NCBI RefSeq assembly: GCF_900110575.1 | Contig: NZ_FOEF01000015.1 | Span: 58,155-122,154 of the forward strand | DNA length: 64,000 nt | Direction of reading: 5' to 3' | Source of the DNA: Amycolatopsis saalfeldensis | GTDB taxonomy: Bacteria > Actinomycetota > Actinomycetes > Mycobacteriales > Pseudonocardiaceae | In this document: piece by piece, positions 8,275-17,058 of the stretch | Layout: every line of letters starts with the position of its first letter | Numbering within the stretch: position 1 is the first letter of the stretch | The notes under the pieces: model-generated | The model's input: only the letters and a program-made list of their open reading frames with translations | The model's database searches: none | What the model was told of the DNA's origin: nothing | Position numbers and translations under genes: made by a program

Positions 8275-9354
8275 ATGACCGAGCTGCCTGCCGGAGCGGG
8301 AAAGAAGCCGCTCAGCCGTGTGGCGGTGACTCGGCGGAGCGTGGTCGTGGCGATCTTCGTCGGCGCGGTGGTGACGTACGCCGTCGTCGAGGGGCAGACC
8401 TTCACGGAGGCGCTGCGGGGAGTGGCCGGGGCCTCGCCTCAGTGGCTGCTGATCGGGCTGGCCGCCACGGTGGGCTCGATGGTCGCGTTCGCGGTGATGC
8501 GGGCGCTGACCCTGGCCGCGGCCGGTTCGCGGGTGTCGGTCCTGCGCAACGTCGCGATCAGCTACGGCGCCGGGGCGGTCCACGCGACGCTCCCGGCCGG
8601 CGCGGTCTTCTCCACCACCTACGCCTTCCGGTCCCTGCGTCGGCAGGGCGCCTCGTCCTCGGCCATCACCTGGTCGCTCACCATCACCGGGCTGCTGTCG
8701 GCGCTCACCCTGGGCGCCGTGGGGCTGGTCGGCGTCGTGCTGAGCGGCGGGGCACTGGGCTCGGCGCCCGGCCTCGCGGTGAAGGTGCTGGTGTCGATCG
8801 CGGTGTTCGCGCTGGTGGTGCGGCTGGTCCGGAAGCCGCAGCCGCTGGTGCGGCTGGGACACCGGGTGCTGGCCTGGTACAACCGGATCCGGCGCCGTCC
8901 GGCCGGGGTCGGCCACGCCCGGCTCGACGCGATCGTCGAGGACCTCTACATCATCCGGCCGGCGGGCTACCACTGGATCGGCGCGCTGCTGCTGGCCGTC
9001 GTCAACTGGGTGCTCGACCTGGCCTGCCTCGCGGCGTGCTGCGCGGCCGTCGGCATGCACGTCGGGCTGCCGGTGCTGCTGCTCACCTACACCGCCGGCA
9101 TGGCCGCGGGCAGCCTGCTCCCGGTGCCGTCCGGGCTCGGCGCGGTGGAAGCCGCGATGGCCCTGTCGCTGACCGTCTCGGGCGGCGCGGGTTCGGCGCT
9201 GGCGAGCGTCCTGCTGTACCGCGTGCTCTCCACTGGCAGCGTCGTGCTGATCGGCTGGATCGTGGTGGCCACCCAGCACTTCTGGCCGCGCCACCGGCCC
9301 GGCCGCGACGAGGCGCTCGAGGACCGGACCGGCCGCCACCTCGCCGACGTCTGA
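8275..9354 (+). CDS. lysylphosphatidylglycerol synthase-like (flippase) transmembrane protein
   Basis: A 359-residue integral membrane protein with about eight hydrophobic helices, matching the transmembrane part of MprF and the UPF0104 family; the soluble lysyl-transfer domain of MprF is absent. The motif PSGLGAVEAAMALSL near the end is typical of the family. It may translocate a lipid or lipid-linked intermediate, but members without the synthase domain are mostly uncharacterised. The ATG at 8275 is fixed by AGGAGG at 8263-8268; upstream in-frame starts lack this. It ends 1 nt from the convergent epoxide hydrolase gene. Confidence 0.88.
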   Translation: MTELPAGAGKKPLSRVAVTRRSVVVAIFVGAVVTYAVVEGQTFTEALRGVAGASPQWLLIGLAATVGSMVAFAVMRALTLAAAGSRVSVLRNVAISYGAGAVHATLPAGAVFSTTYAFRSLRRQGASSSAITWSLTITGLLSALTLGAVGLVGVVLSGGALGSAPGLAVKVLVSIAVFALVVRLVRKPQPLVRLGHRVLAWYNRIRRRPAGVGHARLDAIVEDLYIIRPAGYHWIGALLLAVVNWVLDLACLAACCAAVGMHVGLPVLLLTYTAGMAAGSLLPVPSGLGAVEAAMALSLTVSGGAGSALASVLLYRVLSTGSVVLIGWIVVATQHFWPRHRPGRDEALEDRTGRHLADV

Positions 9355-9355
9355 A

Positions 9356-10486
9356 TCAGGCCTGCCGGTAGGGCCGGAAGAACTCGCGCAGCTCGGCGGC
9401 GTAGGCCTCGGGCTCCTCGAACGGCGCGAAGTGCCCGCCGCGTGGATGGTCGGTGACCCGCTGGACGTTCGCGATGCGGTCCAGCCAGCTGCGCGGCGGG
9501 AACGCGATGTCGCCGGGGAACCGCGAGAAGCCGGAGGGGACCTCGACGCGGCGGGCGTGCTGCTCGGGCGGGATCGCGGCGTTCGCGTGGTACATGCGCA
9601 TGGACGAGCCGATGGTGCCGGTCAGCCAGTAGAGCGTGACATTGGTGAGGATCTCGTCCCGGGTGAAGCTGCGCTCGACGTCGCCGTCACAGTCGCTCCA
9701 TGACCGGAGCTTCTCCACGATCCACGCGGCCAGCCCGGCGGGGGAGTCGTTGAGGCCGGTCGCGGCGGTCTGGGGTTTGGTGCGGTGCATGGCGGCGTAC
9801 GCGCCTTCGTCCCGGCCCCAGGCGGCGGTGCCGGCGAGCCAGTCGCGTTCTTCGGTCGTGAGGTCGGCGGGGTCGCCGGTGAAGACGGGCAGGCCGGCGT
9901 CCATCCGGTGCACGGCCACGACGCGGCCGGGGTGGTCGAGCGCGAGGAACCGGCTGACGCTGCTGCCGATGTCGCCGCCCGCCGCGGCGAAGCGCGGGTA
10001 GCCCAGTTCGGTCATCAGCTCGGCCCAGAGCCCGGCGACCGCGATCGAGTCCAGCGGCGCGCCCGCGGGTGGTTCGGAGAAGCCGTAGCCGGGCATGTCG
10101 GGGACGATCACGTCGAACGCGTCGGCGGGGTCGTCCGGCTCGGCCAGCAGCGGGATCACCTTGCTGTAGCGCCAGAACGAGTCGGGCCAGCCGTGGCTGA
10201 GCACCAGCGGCAGCGCGCCCGGGACGGCCGCGCGGGCGTGCACGAAGTGGATCCCGAGGCCGCCGAGCGTGGTGCGGAACCGGGGCAGGCGCGCGAGCGC
10301 GGCCTCCTGCGCGGGCCAGTCGAAGCCGTCGGCCCAGTAGGCGACGAGCTCACGGAGATAGCCGACGTCGGCGCCGAGCGACCAGCCGGCGTCCGCCGGC
10401 GCGTCGGGCCAGCGAGTCAGGCGCAGCCGGGTGCGGAGGTCGTCGAGCGCGGCGGGATCGGCCCGCGGGGTGAAGGGTTCGATCAT
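9356..10486 (-). CDS. epoxide hydrolase (alpha/beta hydrolase, EHN-type)
   Basis: A 376-residue alpha/beta hydrolase with the N-terminal epoxide hydrolase region (PADAGWSLGADVGYLRELVAYW) and the core fold. The oxyanion motif HGWPDS is at residues 99-104, the nucleophile D172 sits in AGGDIGSSVS, and the catalytic His is H352 in GGHFAPFEEP. It should open an epoxide by trans-hydration in the cytoplasm. It is a cytosolic bacterial homologue of the juvenile hormone epoxide hydrolase group; the natural substrate is unknown. A TetR gene lies upstream on the same strand, about 70 nt away. Confidence 0.92.
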   Translation of the reverse strand: MIEPFTPRADPAALDDLRTRLRLTRWPDAPADAGWSLGADVGYLRELVAYWADGFDWPAQEAALARLPRFRTTLGGLGIHFVHARAAVPGALPLVLSHGWPDSFWRYSKVIPLLAEPDDPADAFDVIVPDMPGYGFSEPPAGAPLDSIAVAGLWAELMTELGYPRFAAAGGDIGSSVSRFLALDHPGRVVAVHRMDAGLPVFTGDPADLTTEERDWLAGTAAWGRDEGAYAAMHRTKPQTAATGLNDSPAGLAAWIVEKLRSWSDCDGDVERSFTRDEILTNVTLYWLTGTIGSSMRMYHANAAIPPEQHARRVEVPSGFSRFPGDIAFPPRSWLDRIANVQRVTDHPRGGHFAPFEEPEAYAAELREFFRPYRQA

Positions 10487-10555
10487 GGGCTCGACGGTAG
10501 TCGCGAACCCGGTCCGCGGCGGTGGCGCCGATCCGCGGATCGGACGTTCGCCGGG

Positions 10556-11188
10556 TCAGCCGGGAGCCGGCTCGGTCAGCATGGTGACGGCTTGGCGCCG
10601 CAGCGCGCGCTCGGCGTCGTCGTAACCCCAGCCGCAGTCGACGGTGAGGGTTCGCCAAGCGCCCAGCCCGAAACAGAACCACAGGCGGTCCGCGGTCCCG
10701 TCGACGTCGAGGTGCGGCGCGACGAGACCCGCCGCGACGAGGTGGGCGGCGGCTTCCCGGAGCGCGTCGCGGTACTCCTTCACCACGTGCTGCCACGTCT
10801 TTCGCGCGCCGTCGTCGCTCGCCATCGACGAGTACAGCAGGTCGACCGAGGGCTTGAACTGCTCGTTGTCCGCGCGGGTGCCGCGGGCCAGCGCCCCGGC
10901 GGCGGACCCGAGATCCGGGCTGGCCCGCACCTCGGCGTTGGTGCGGGCGGCGCAGGACTCCGCCAGGTCGGCGGCGAACAGCGTGTGCAGGACGTCGGTT
11001 TTCGTGCCCACGCTGGCGTACACCGTCTTCACGGCGGTTCCGGCCGCGCGCGCGATGTCGGCCATCGTCACCTTGGCGTAGCCGTGTGCGATGAACAGCT
11101 TCCGGGCGGTCGTGAGGATGTCCTGCTGGGTTTCGCTCGCGCCCTGGGCCCGCCGGGGCGAGTGGTACGAGCGGGGTGAAGCCGGCAT
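10556..11188 (-). CDS. TetR/AcrR family transcriptional regulator
   Basis: A 210-residue repressor. The helix-turn-helix reads QQDILTTARKLFIAHG then VTMADIARAAGTAVKTVYASVG, and a TetR-type C-terminal domain follows (DLLYSSMASDDGARKTWQHVV). It is divergent from a glycosyltransferase gene and lies upstream of the epoxide hydrolase gene, either of which may be its target. A 9-bp perfect inverted repeat lies between the divergent starts. The inducing ligand cannot be inferred. Confidence 0.9.
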   Translation of the reverse strand: MPASPRSYHSPRRAQGASETQQDILTTARKLFIAHGYAKVTMADIARAAGTAVKTVYASVGTKTDVLHTLFAADLAESCAARTNAEVRASPDLGSAAGALARGTRADNEQFKPSVDLLYSSMASDDGARKTWQHVVKEYRDALREAAAHLVAAGLVAPHLDVDGTADRLWFCFGLGAWRTLTVDCGWGYDDAERALRRQAVTMLTEPAPG

Positions 11189-11217
11189 CCGGTCAGATTA
11201 CCTTGGCTGCCCGGCCC

Positions 11218-11252
11218 CCGAATTCATTGCAGATGCGCTAACCTGAATTCGG
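11218..11252. promoter_or_regulatory. candidate operator between divergent TetR and glycosyltransferase genes
   Basis: CCGAATTCA at 11218-11226 and its exact complement TGAATTCGG at 11244-11252 form a perfect 9-bp inverted repeat around 17 bp. The site lies 30 bp before the TetR start and 25 bp before the glycosyltransferase start. It is a good place for the TetR protein to repress both genes. The role is inferred from symmetry and position. Confidence 0.5.
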
Positions 11253-11276
11253 AGGGTCTCGGATCAGGGGGAAACG

Positions 11277-12449
11277 ATGAGGATTCTGTTCAGCGCCGTG
11301 CCCGCTCACGGGCACCTGCTTCCCTTGGCCCCCTTGATGGAGGCGGCGGTGGCGGGCGGGCACACCGTCGGCCTGCTGGGCGGGCCGGGAGTGCGGCCGC
11401 TGGTCGCCGGCGAGCTGGACCCCGGGGTGCGCCTGCTCGGCGCCGGGGCCGGGGTGCCGGAGTTCCTGGCCGAGGCGGCCGCGCGGACCGGCGGTGACCC
11501 CACCCGGCCGGACCCGGCGATGCTCGGGGAGATCTTCGGCGCGGCCTGGCTGTCCCTCGACGGCGGCCAGGCGCTGCGGCACGCCCGTGACTGGGCGCCG
11601 GACCTGGTCGTCGCCGAGGCCTTCGACACGGTCGGCCCGCTGGTGGCCGCCGCGCTCGGAATTCCTTGGCACCAGGCGGGAATCGGCCCGGGGCTGGCCC
11701 CGGCGGCGGCCGAGGTGATCGAACGGGCCGTCGTCCCGTACTACCGGCAGGCCGGGATCGAGCCGGTGCCGGCGTCCGGTTATCTCGATCCGTGCCCGCC
11801 CGCGCTGCAGGCCCCTGGCTGGGCCGGCCCCGCGCCGCGGCTGCCGGTCCGGGCCAGGGCCCACCGCCGGCCGGGCCGTGAGCCCGTCGCCCTGCCCGCT
11901 TTCCGCGACCCGGACCGCCCGACGGTGCTGCTCACGCTGGGCACGGTGTTCACCGAGGAGAAAACGCTGGCCGCGCTGGCCTCGGCGGTCGCCGACGCGG
12001 AGGTGAACGTCCTGGCCACCCTCGGTTTGGTGCTCGCGCAGCCGCCCGAGACCACCGGCCGCGGCGAACTGCGGTACGTCTCGTTCGCGCCGATGGACCG
12101 GCTCCTCGACGGGGCGCGCCTGGTGGTCGCCGCCGGCGGCTCCGGCACGGTGCTGGGCGCGCTGAGCCGCGGCAAGCCGATGGTGCTCTGGCCCCAGGGC
12201 GCCGACCAGCCGGTCAACGCGGCCCTCGCCGCGGCCGCGGGCGTGGCGATCGTGGTCGGCTCGGCCGCCGAAGTCACCGCCGCCGTGACCCACGCCCTGC
12301 ACGACGACGCACTGCACACCCGGGCGGCCGAGGTCGCCGCGGAAATCGCGCGCGCGCCGGAACCGGCGGAGGTCCTTGCCGTGCTTGTGGACCACGCGCA
12401 GCAGTCCCGCCACCGAGGTGAGGTGCCAGGCCCGGTTTTCGTGCGGTGA
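11277..12449 (+). CDS. GT1-family (MGT/UGT-like) glycosyltransferase
   Basis: A 390-residue GT-B fold glycosyltransferase, the normal length for bacterial antibiotic- and macrolide-type GT1 enzymes. The N-terminal acceptor half starts ILFSAVPAHGHLLPLAPLM. The C-terminal donor half holds the signature GGSGTVLGALSRGKPMVLWP and then QGADQPVNAALAAAAG, the nucleotide-sugar binding region. It should move a sugar from a nucleotide sugar to a small hydrophobic acceptor. No biosynthetic gene cluster surrounds it, so a detoxifying (xenobiotic glycosylation) role under the adjacent TetR regulator is a reasonable guess. Confidence 0.9.
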   Translation: MRILFSAVPAHGHLLPLAPLMEAAVAGGHTVGLLGGPGVRPLVAGELDPGVRLLGAGAGVPEFLAEAAARTGGDPTRPDPAMLGEIFGAAWLSLDGGQALRHARDWAPDLVVAEAFDTVGPLVAAALGIPWHQAGIGPGLAPAAAEVIERAVVPYYRQAGIEPVPASGYLDPCPPALQAPGWAGPAPRLPVRARAHRRPGREPVALPAFRDPDRPTVLLTLGTVFTEEKTLAALASAVADAEVNVLATLGLVLAQPPETTGRGELRYVSFAPMDRLLDGARLVVAAGGSGTVLGALSRGKPMVLWPQGADQPVNAALAAAAGVAIVVGSAAEVTAAVTHALHDDALHTRAAEVAAEIARAPEPAEVLAVLVDHAQQSRHRGEVPGPVFVR

Positions 12450-13195
12450 GGGTGCGGTGATTGCGGTGCGGTGCGCACAGGTGGTGGGGCCGGTCATCGT
12501 GCGGTGAAGGTGCGGTTCCCGCCGGGCGAGTGGGTGGACGGCCTCGACCTGGCGAGCGGGGCGCCGCCCTGCCGGGGCGGCGCGCGGGACCTTCGCGACG
12601 CAGTGAGGGGGCGGGGTAGTTCCCGCCGCGCTGGCGGGGCGGGGCGGGCGATCGCGAAGCGATGAGGATGCGGAAGGTCGGGCCGGTCGCCCCGACCGCG
12701 AGGGGGCGCCTGAGAAATCGATCGCCACGTGGAGGGTGCGGGTCGATTGCAGTGCGGTGAGTGCATGGGTGAGTGAAGAGAAATCGGTTGCCACGTGGAG
12801 GGCGCGGGGGCGGTTGCAGCGCGACGACAGCATGGGTGAGTGAAGTGGCTACCACACGGTCGCCGCGTGGTGGAGGAAGTGGCCGCCACTCTGAGGGCGC
12901 GGGGCGGTTGCAGCGCGGCAAGGGCATGGGCCAGGGAAGCGGCCGCCCCGCGGGTCGGCGTGTGGGGTGGAGGAAGCGGCGGCCACGTGGAGGGGCGGTT
13001 GCGTTGCGGCGAGTGCATGGGTGAGCGAAGTGGCTGCCACGCGGATTGGTGTGTGGGCGGTGGAAGTGGTCGCCACTCTGAGGGCGCGGGGCGGTTGCAG
13101 CGTGGCAAGAGCACGGGCCAGGGAAGCGGCCGCCCACACCGGCCGGCGTGGGGGTGGAGGAAGCGGCGGGCCACCTAGAGGCAAGTGGATTGGCC
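12450..13195. repeat. GC-rich repeat region with a 184-bp repeat
   Basis: The 870-bp gap between the glycosyltransferase and FGE genes shows no convincing gene. A segment of about 110 bp beginning AGTGGCCGCCACTCTGAGGG near 12877 returns near 13061 with few changes. Shorter copies of GCGGTTGCAG and GAGTGCATGGGTGAG are scattered from 12740 to 13170. Open frames on both strands are Arg/Gly-rich reflections of the repeat. From 13195 to 13322 I see nothing clear. Confidence 0.7.
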
Positions 13196-13322
13196 CGGAA
13201 CGAGCACAGCCGGCGAAGGCGGTCGCCGTACGGTCGGCGCGCAGACACCGGAGCAGCCGTCACGCGGTCGAGGCGCGAGCGGCACTCAGTGGCGGCGGCG
13301 CCCGCACGGTGAGGGCCAGGCT

Positions 13323-14228
13323 CTAGCCGGCACCGTCGGCGATGTCGGCGACGCAGCGGAAGCCGGTGTTGCCGCTGGAGCTGTCGGGGCTGTTGGAGGT
13401 GCGGGCGGCGACCCGGTAGCGGTTGCAGTACGACTCGTGGCACAGGTACGAGCCGCCGCGCATGGATCGGTTCGCTTTCGCCCCGTCGAACCAGTCCGCG
13501 CACCATTCCCAGACGTTGCCGGAGACGTTGTACAGGCCGAAACCGTTGGGCTGGAAGGCATCGGCGGGGGCGGTGCCCGAGTAGCCGTCCTCGGCGGTGT
13601 CGTGCGACGGGAAGCGGCCCTGCCAGATGTTGCACCGGTGCCGGCCGTCCGGGGTCAGCTCGTCGCCCCACGGGTAACGCGCCTGGTCCAGGCCGCCGCG
13701 GGCCGCGTACTCCCATTCGGGCTCGGTGGGCAGGCGGAGGCCGGCCCAGGCGCAGTAGGCCGTCGCGTCGTTCCACGACACGTGGACCACGGGGTGGTCG
13801 GCGCGGTCCGCCACGGAGCTGCCGGGGCCTTCGGGACAGCGCCAGCTCGCGCCGGACACCCCGCACCACCACGGCGCCGCCGACGGGCGCGGGGAGGTCT
13901 TGCGCAGCGGGCCGGGCAGGAACTTCGCGAACACGTACGTCCAGCCGAAGTCCTCGGCCTCCGTGCGGTAGCCGGTGGCGTCGGCGAACTCGGCGAACCG
14001 CTCGTTGGTCACGGCGCGGGCGTCGATCGCGAACGGGGCCACGGTGACCGCGCGGACGGGGCCTTCGTGGTCTTCGGGGAAACCGTCCGGGTCGTCGGTG
14101 CCCATGCGGAAGGTGCCGCCGGGCACCACGATCATGCCGTCCGGGACGGAGGCGCGGGCGGCAGGCGCGGCCGGCACAGCGCGGGCCGGGTGAGTGCCGG
14201 ACCGGCCGGGCGGGCAGCAGCTGGACAC
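13323..14228 (-). CDS. formylglycine-generating enzyme (FGE, SUMF1 family)
   Basis: A 301-residue protein of the FGE-sulfatase fold. It converts the cysteine of a CxPxR motif in type I sulfatases to formylglycine, using copper and oxygen. The two active-site cysteines are present, C263 and C268 in GGSYLCHESYCNRYRV, which separates true FGE from EgtB-type and other fold relatives. Other family marks are GGTFRMGTDD near the start, RLPTEPEWEYAARGG and GNVWEWCADW. The GTG at 14228 follows GAGGAG with about 8-nt spacing. No sulfatase gene is in the window. A repeat region lies downstream. Confidence 0.93.
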   Translation of the reverse strand: MSSCCPPGRSGTHPARAVPAAPAARASVPDGMIVVPGGTFRMGTDDPDGFPEDHEGPVRAVTVAPFAIDARAVTNERFAEFADATGYRTEAEDFGWTYVFAKFLPGPLRKTSPRPSAAPWWCGVSGASWRCPEGPGSSVADRADHPVVHVSWNDATAYCAWAGLRLPTEPEWEYAARGGLDQARYPWGDELTPDGRHRCNIWQGRFPSHDTAEDGYSGTAPADAFQPNGFGLYNVSGNVWEWCADWFDGAKANRSMRGGSYLCHESYCNRYRVAARTSNSPDSSSGNTGFRCVADIADGAG

Positions 14229-14354
14229 GGGCGTCGCTCCTCACCGTCGGCCGGGGGCGCCGGTCCGGAGTGGACAAGCACCGGCGAACGCGGAACCTAC
14301 CACCCTGAGCGCGCCGGCCGGGACCCCGCGCCGGGCCCCGGCCGGCCGCGGGCC

Positions 14355-14879
14355 TCAGTTGTAGAAGTGGATGTAGCGGAAGTCGCCCACGTTCACGTCG
14401 TGGCGCAGGTAGTGCCCGTCACCGGCCCAGTTGTAGTCCTCGACGGTCGCGGTGCCGCCGTGCACACTGTCCACAATGGCCACGTGACCGTAGGTGCCGT
14501 TGTCGGTCTGCGCGATCGAGCCGGGGGTGGGCGAGTTGTCGACGCGGTAGCCGTGCTGGCGCGCGTTGTCGTCCCAGTACTTGGCGTCGCCGTAGTTGGA
14601 GGCGCTTTCGCCGTGGCCGGCGACGTTGAACGCCGCCCAGGAGACGCACTCGCGGTTGTACATGTTCCAGTCGTCGACGACCGAGTCCTGCGGGATGTCG
14701 CGCCACTTCGCGGGATAGGTGTCGCCGATCGTGTCCTGCGACGTCGACGCCGCCGCGGTGCCGAACTGGGCCGCCATCGACAACGCTCTGGCCGGTGCGG
14801 CGGTGGCGGTCGCCGTGCCGGTGGAGACGAGCACGGCAGCGGCGGCGAGGGTGGTCAGGGCCCGGGTGAGACGGCGCAT
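14355..14879 (-). CDS. secreted CHAP-domain hydrolase
   Basis: A 174-residue exported protein with a signal peptide (about residues 1-28) and a CHAP (NlpC/P60-related) domain. The catalytic cysteine is C78 (NRECVSWAAF), the histidine is H132 (YGHVAIVDSV), and E147 in VEDYNW sits where the third catalytic residue is found. Such proteins cut peptidoglycan peptides or amide links in the cell wall. There is no separate wall-binding domain. The ATG at 14879 is preceded by GAAAGG. Confidence 0.9.
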   Translation of the reverse strand: MRRLTRALTTLAAAAVLVSTGTATATAAPARALSMAAQFGTAAASTSQDTIGDTYPAKWRDIPQDSVVDDWNMYNRECVSWAAFNVAGHGESASNYGDAKYWDDNARQHGYRVDNSPTPGSIAQTDNGTYGHVAIVDSVHGGTATVEDYNWAGDGHYLRHDVNVGDFRYIHFYN

Positions 14880-15021
14880 GGCGGATGCCTTTCTGCGACG
14901 GGGACTGGCGAAGTGCCGCGGAACGTAACCGCGGGCCCACGCCGCGTACCAGGAGGAAGTGGACAGAAGCCCGAACACGGGGTGAATCCGCAGGTCGGCG
15001 CGCGCTGTCCACAGAATTGCG

Positions 15022-15909
15022 TCACCACTCCCACCGGGGCCCGCACAGGCCGGGGCGCACGTCGCGGGCGGCGAACGTGACCGCGTGCGTGGTGCCGATC
15101 CGCAACGGCGCGCCGGGGTGCCGCGGGCCCGACAGCCCGCGTTGCTCGTAGGCCCGCACGCGCCGCGGCACGTTCAGCCCGAACTGCACCTGGCACACGT
15201 ACTCGGGCACCGGCCGCGTGAACCGCCGGTGGTAGTGGTCGATCCGCTCGCCGGGCGGGAACACAATCTCGTACTCGACGGCGGTCACCTCACCCGCCGC
15301 GAGCACGCGGTCGAGGTGCAGCTCGCCGACGGTCATGCCGCTCGCGCGGTCGACGCGCACCCGGCCGGTCCGCGCGAACCGCACACCCTGGTACCGCGGC
15401 TCGCCGGGCAGCGGGTGATCGGACTGGTGGTAGGTCATCAGCCGGTCGACGCCGTCCATCGTGGCCTCGGCGACCAGGTGCACCCGCAGTGCGCGCTCGC
15501 TGCCGCCGTCGTCCACGAGCACGCGGTCGTGGATCGACCAGAACGCGAGCTGGCCGTCCGGCGGCGGCTTCAGCTCGGCCGAGAACGGGCGCAGCTCGGG
15601 CCAGAGCCGCCGGCGCTCGACGCGGTCCGCCGGCCGTCCGAGCCATCGCCCGCGCGGTGCCCGCGGGCCGAGCTGCGAGGTCAGCGTGCCGGGGGACAGG
15701 CTCAGCACGGCTTCCAGGTGCGTCACGGCCTCCAGCGAAGCGGACCGTTCCGGTTGGGAGCGGCCGCGGCGCCAGTAGGACAGGGCTGAGCGCGACAACG
15801 TCACCCCGCGCGCGGCGAGGTGGTGCCGGAGCCGGTCGAGCGAGAGCCCGGACTCCTCGATCGCGGCGTCCAGCGTGACCGCGAACGATGCGGGGTGGGA
15901 CGGGGGCAC
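15022..15909 (-). CDS. helix-turn-helix (XRE-like) regulatory protein
   Basis: About 295 residues with an N-terminal XRE-like helix-turn-helix (SFAVTLDAAIEESGLSLDRL, then GVTLSRSALSYWRRGRSQPE) and a C-terminal region of about 200 residues rich in beta strands that I do not recognise. The C-terminal part (for example YEIVFPPGERIDHYHRRFTR) is not a standard sensor domain. The start is uncertain: GTG at 15909 is chosen because codon bias weakens upstream, but the frame stays open to an ATG at 16026. It is divergent from the DUF3152 gene. Confidence 0.75.
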   Translation of the reverse strand: MPPSHPASFAVTLDAAIEESGLSLDRLRHHLAARGVTLSRSALSYWRRGRSQPERSASLEAVTHLEAVLSLSPGTLTSQLGPRAPRGRWLGRPADRVERRRLWPELRPFSAELKPPPDGQLAFWSIHDRVLVDDGGSERALRVHLVAEATMDGVDRLMTYHQSDHPLPGEPRYQGVRFARTGRVRVDRASGMTVGELHLDRVLAAGEVTAVEYEIVFPPGERIDHYHRRFTRPVPEYVCQVQFGLNVPRRVRAYEQRGLSGPRHPGAPLRIGTTHAVTFAARDVRPGLCGPRWEW

Positions 15910-16066
15910 CGGCCCATCATGATCACTCGCGAGGGCCGTGCGGAACCGCCGAAAGTCCTGCTCCGCGGCGGCCGCGGCGAACCGGGGCCCGGTGAACTCA
16001 ACCTTCCGGGGGCCCGGACCGTCCATGATGGGGGGACATCCGTCACCGGGGAAACTGGGGAAGCAC

Positions 16067-17011
16067 GTGCCACCGATCGACGCCCGCGAACCGCTGCGCG
16101 CGGCGCGCAAGCCGTTGGAAACGCGGAAACCCGCGCAGCGCAAGGGGTTCCTGAGAACCTACGGCTGGCGGGTGTACGCGCTGCCGGTGCTGGCAGTGGT
16201 CACGGTCCTGGTCGGGGTCCAGTCCGCGACGGCCCCGGCACCGTCGGCGCAGCAGCCGGCAGGCTCGCCGCCGGCCGGTACCGCCCCCGTCTCGGAAGCG
16301 GCCGGACCGGGCGTCCGGGAGAACCCGGCCGCCCCGGTGGACCTGAACGGCGAGACCGCGGTCCTGCCGAACGGCGGTGACTTCACCTTGTCCGGCAAGG
16401 GGAACTGGCACGTCGTGCCCGGCTCCGGCGAGAAGATCGGCACCGGGCGGCTCTACCGCTACACCGTCGAGGTCGAGGACGGCATCGACCCGTCGAGCTA
16501 CGCCGGCGACGACAGCTTCGCGAGCGCGGTGCAGGGCACCCTGTCGGACGCCAAGAGCTGGACCGCCGACGGGAAGCTCGCGCTGCAACGGGTGGACGGC
16601 AGCTCGGCGCGACCGGACTTCCGCGTCAGCCTGACCACCCCGGACACCACCCACCGCCCGGACACCTGCGGGTTCTCCATCACCTACGAGGCGTCCTGCT
16701 TCCGCAGCAGCAAGCACCGCGTGCTGATCAACCTGGCCCGCTGGGTGCGCGGCGCGAAGGCCTACGGCCCGAACCTGAGCGGCTACCGGGTGTACGCGAT
16801 CAACCACGAGGTCGGCCACGCGCTGGGCCACTCGCACGTCGGCTGCGGCGGCGACGGGCAGCCCGCGCCGGTGATGATGCAGCAGTCGTTCGGCGTCGCC
16901 GACGACTACGTGGCCCGCCTCAACGACGTGCCGGGCGGCGACCAGGGCGCGGTCCCCGCCGACCACCGCACCTGCGTGACCAACGAGTGGCCGTTCCCGG
17001 ACGGGCACTGA
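16067..17011 (+). CDS. DUF3152 membrane-anchored metallopeptidase-like protein
   Basis: A 314-residue protein with a short basic cytoplasmic start, one membrane segment at about residues 33-50 (VYALPVLAVVTVLVGVQ), a Pro/Ala-rich linker and an extracellular DUF3152 domain. The domain holds the zinc-binding motif HEVGHALGHSHVGC starting at H247, an extended HExxHxxGH arrangement of zincin peptidases, so protease activity is likely though unproven for the family. Start choice: GTG at 16067 follows GGGGAAG; an upstream ATG at 16028 is possible. Confidence 0.85.
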   Translation: MPPIDAREPLRAARKPLETRKPAQRKGFLRTYGWRVYALPVLAVVTVLVGVQSATAPAPSAQQPAGSPPAGTAPVSEAAGPGVRENPAAPVDLNGETAVLPNGGDFTLSGKGNWHVVPGSGEKIGTGRLYRYTVEVEDGIDPSSYAGDDSFASAVQGTLSDAKSWTADGKLALQRVDGSSARPDFRVSLTTPDTTHRPDTCGFSITYEASCFRSSKHRVLINLARWVRGAKAYGPNLSGYRVYAINHEVGHALGHSHVGCGGDGQPAPVMMQQSFGVADDYVARLNDVPGGDQGAVPADHRTCVTNEWPFPDGH

Positions 17012-17058
17012 CCGGCTCGGGTTGCACTGGGGCTGATCCCGGCCACGCGTATAACGAC

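Noticed and set aside
7072..8405. Long minus-strand frames rich in Pro, Ala, Arg and Thr across the repeat region.
   Set aside because: Their peptides are reflections of the 130-bp DNA repeat, several frames are open at once, there is no ribosome-binding site or domain, and the frames run into two real genes on the other strand.
12450..13190. Regularly spaced repeats that might be a CRISPR array.
   Set aside because: The repeats are long, imperfect and directly adjoining, without unique spacers, and no cas gene is present anywhere in the window.
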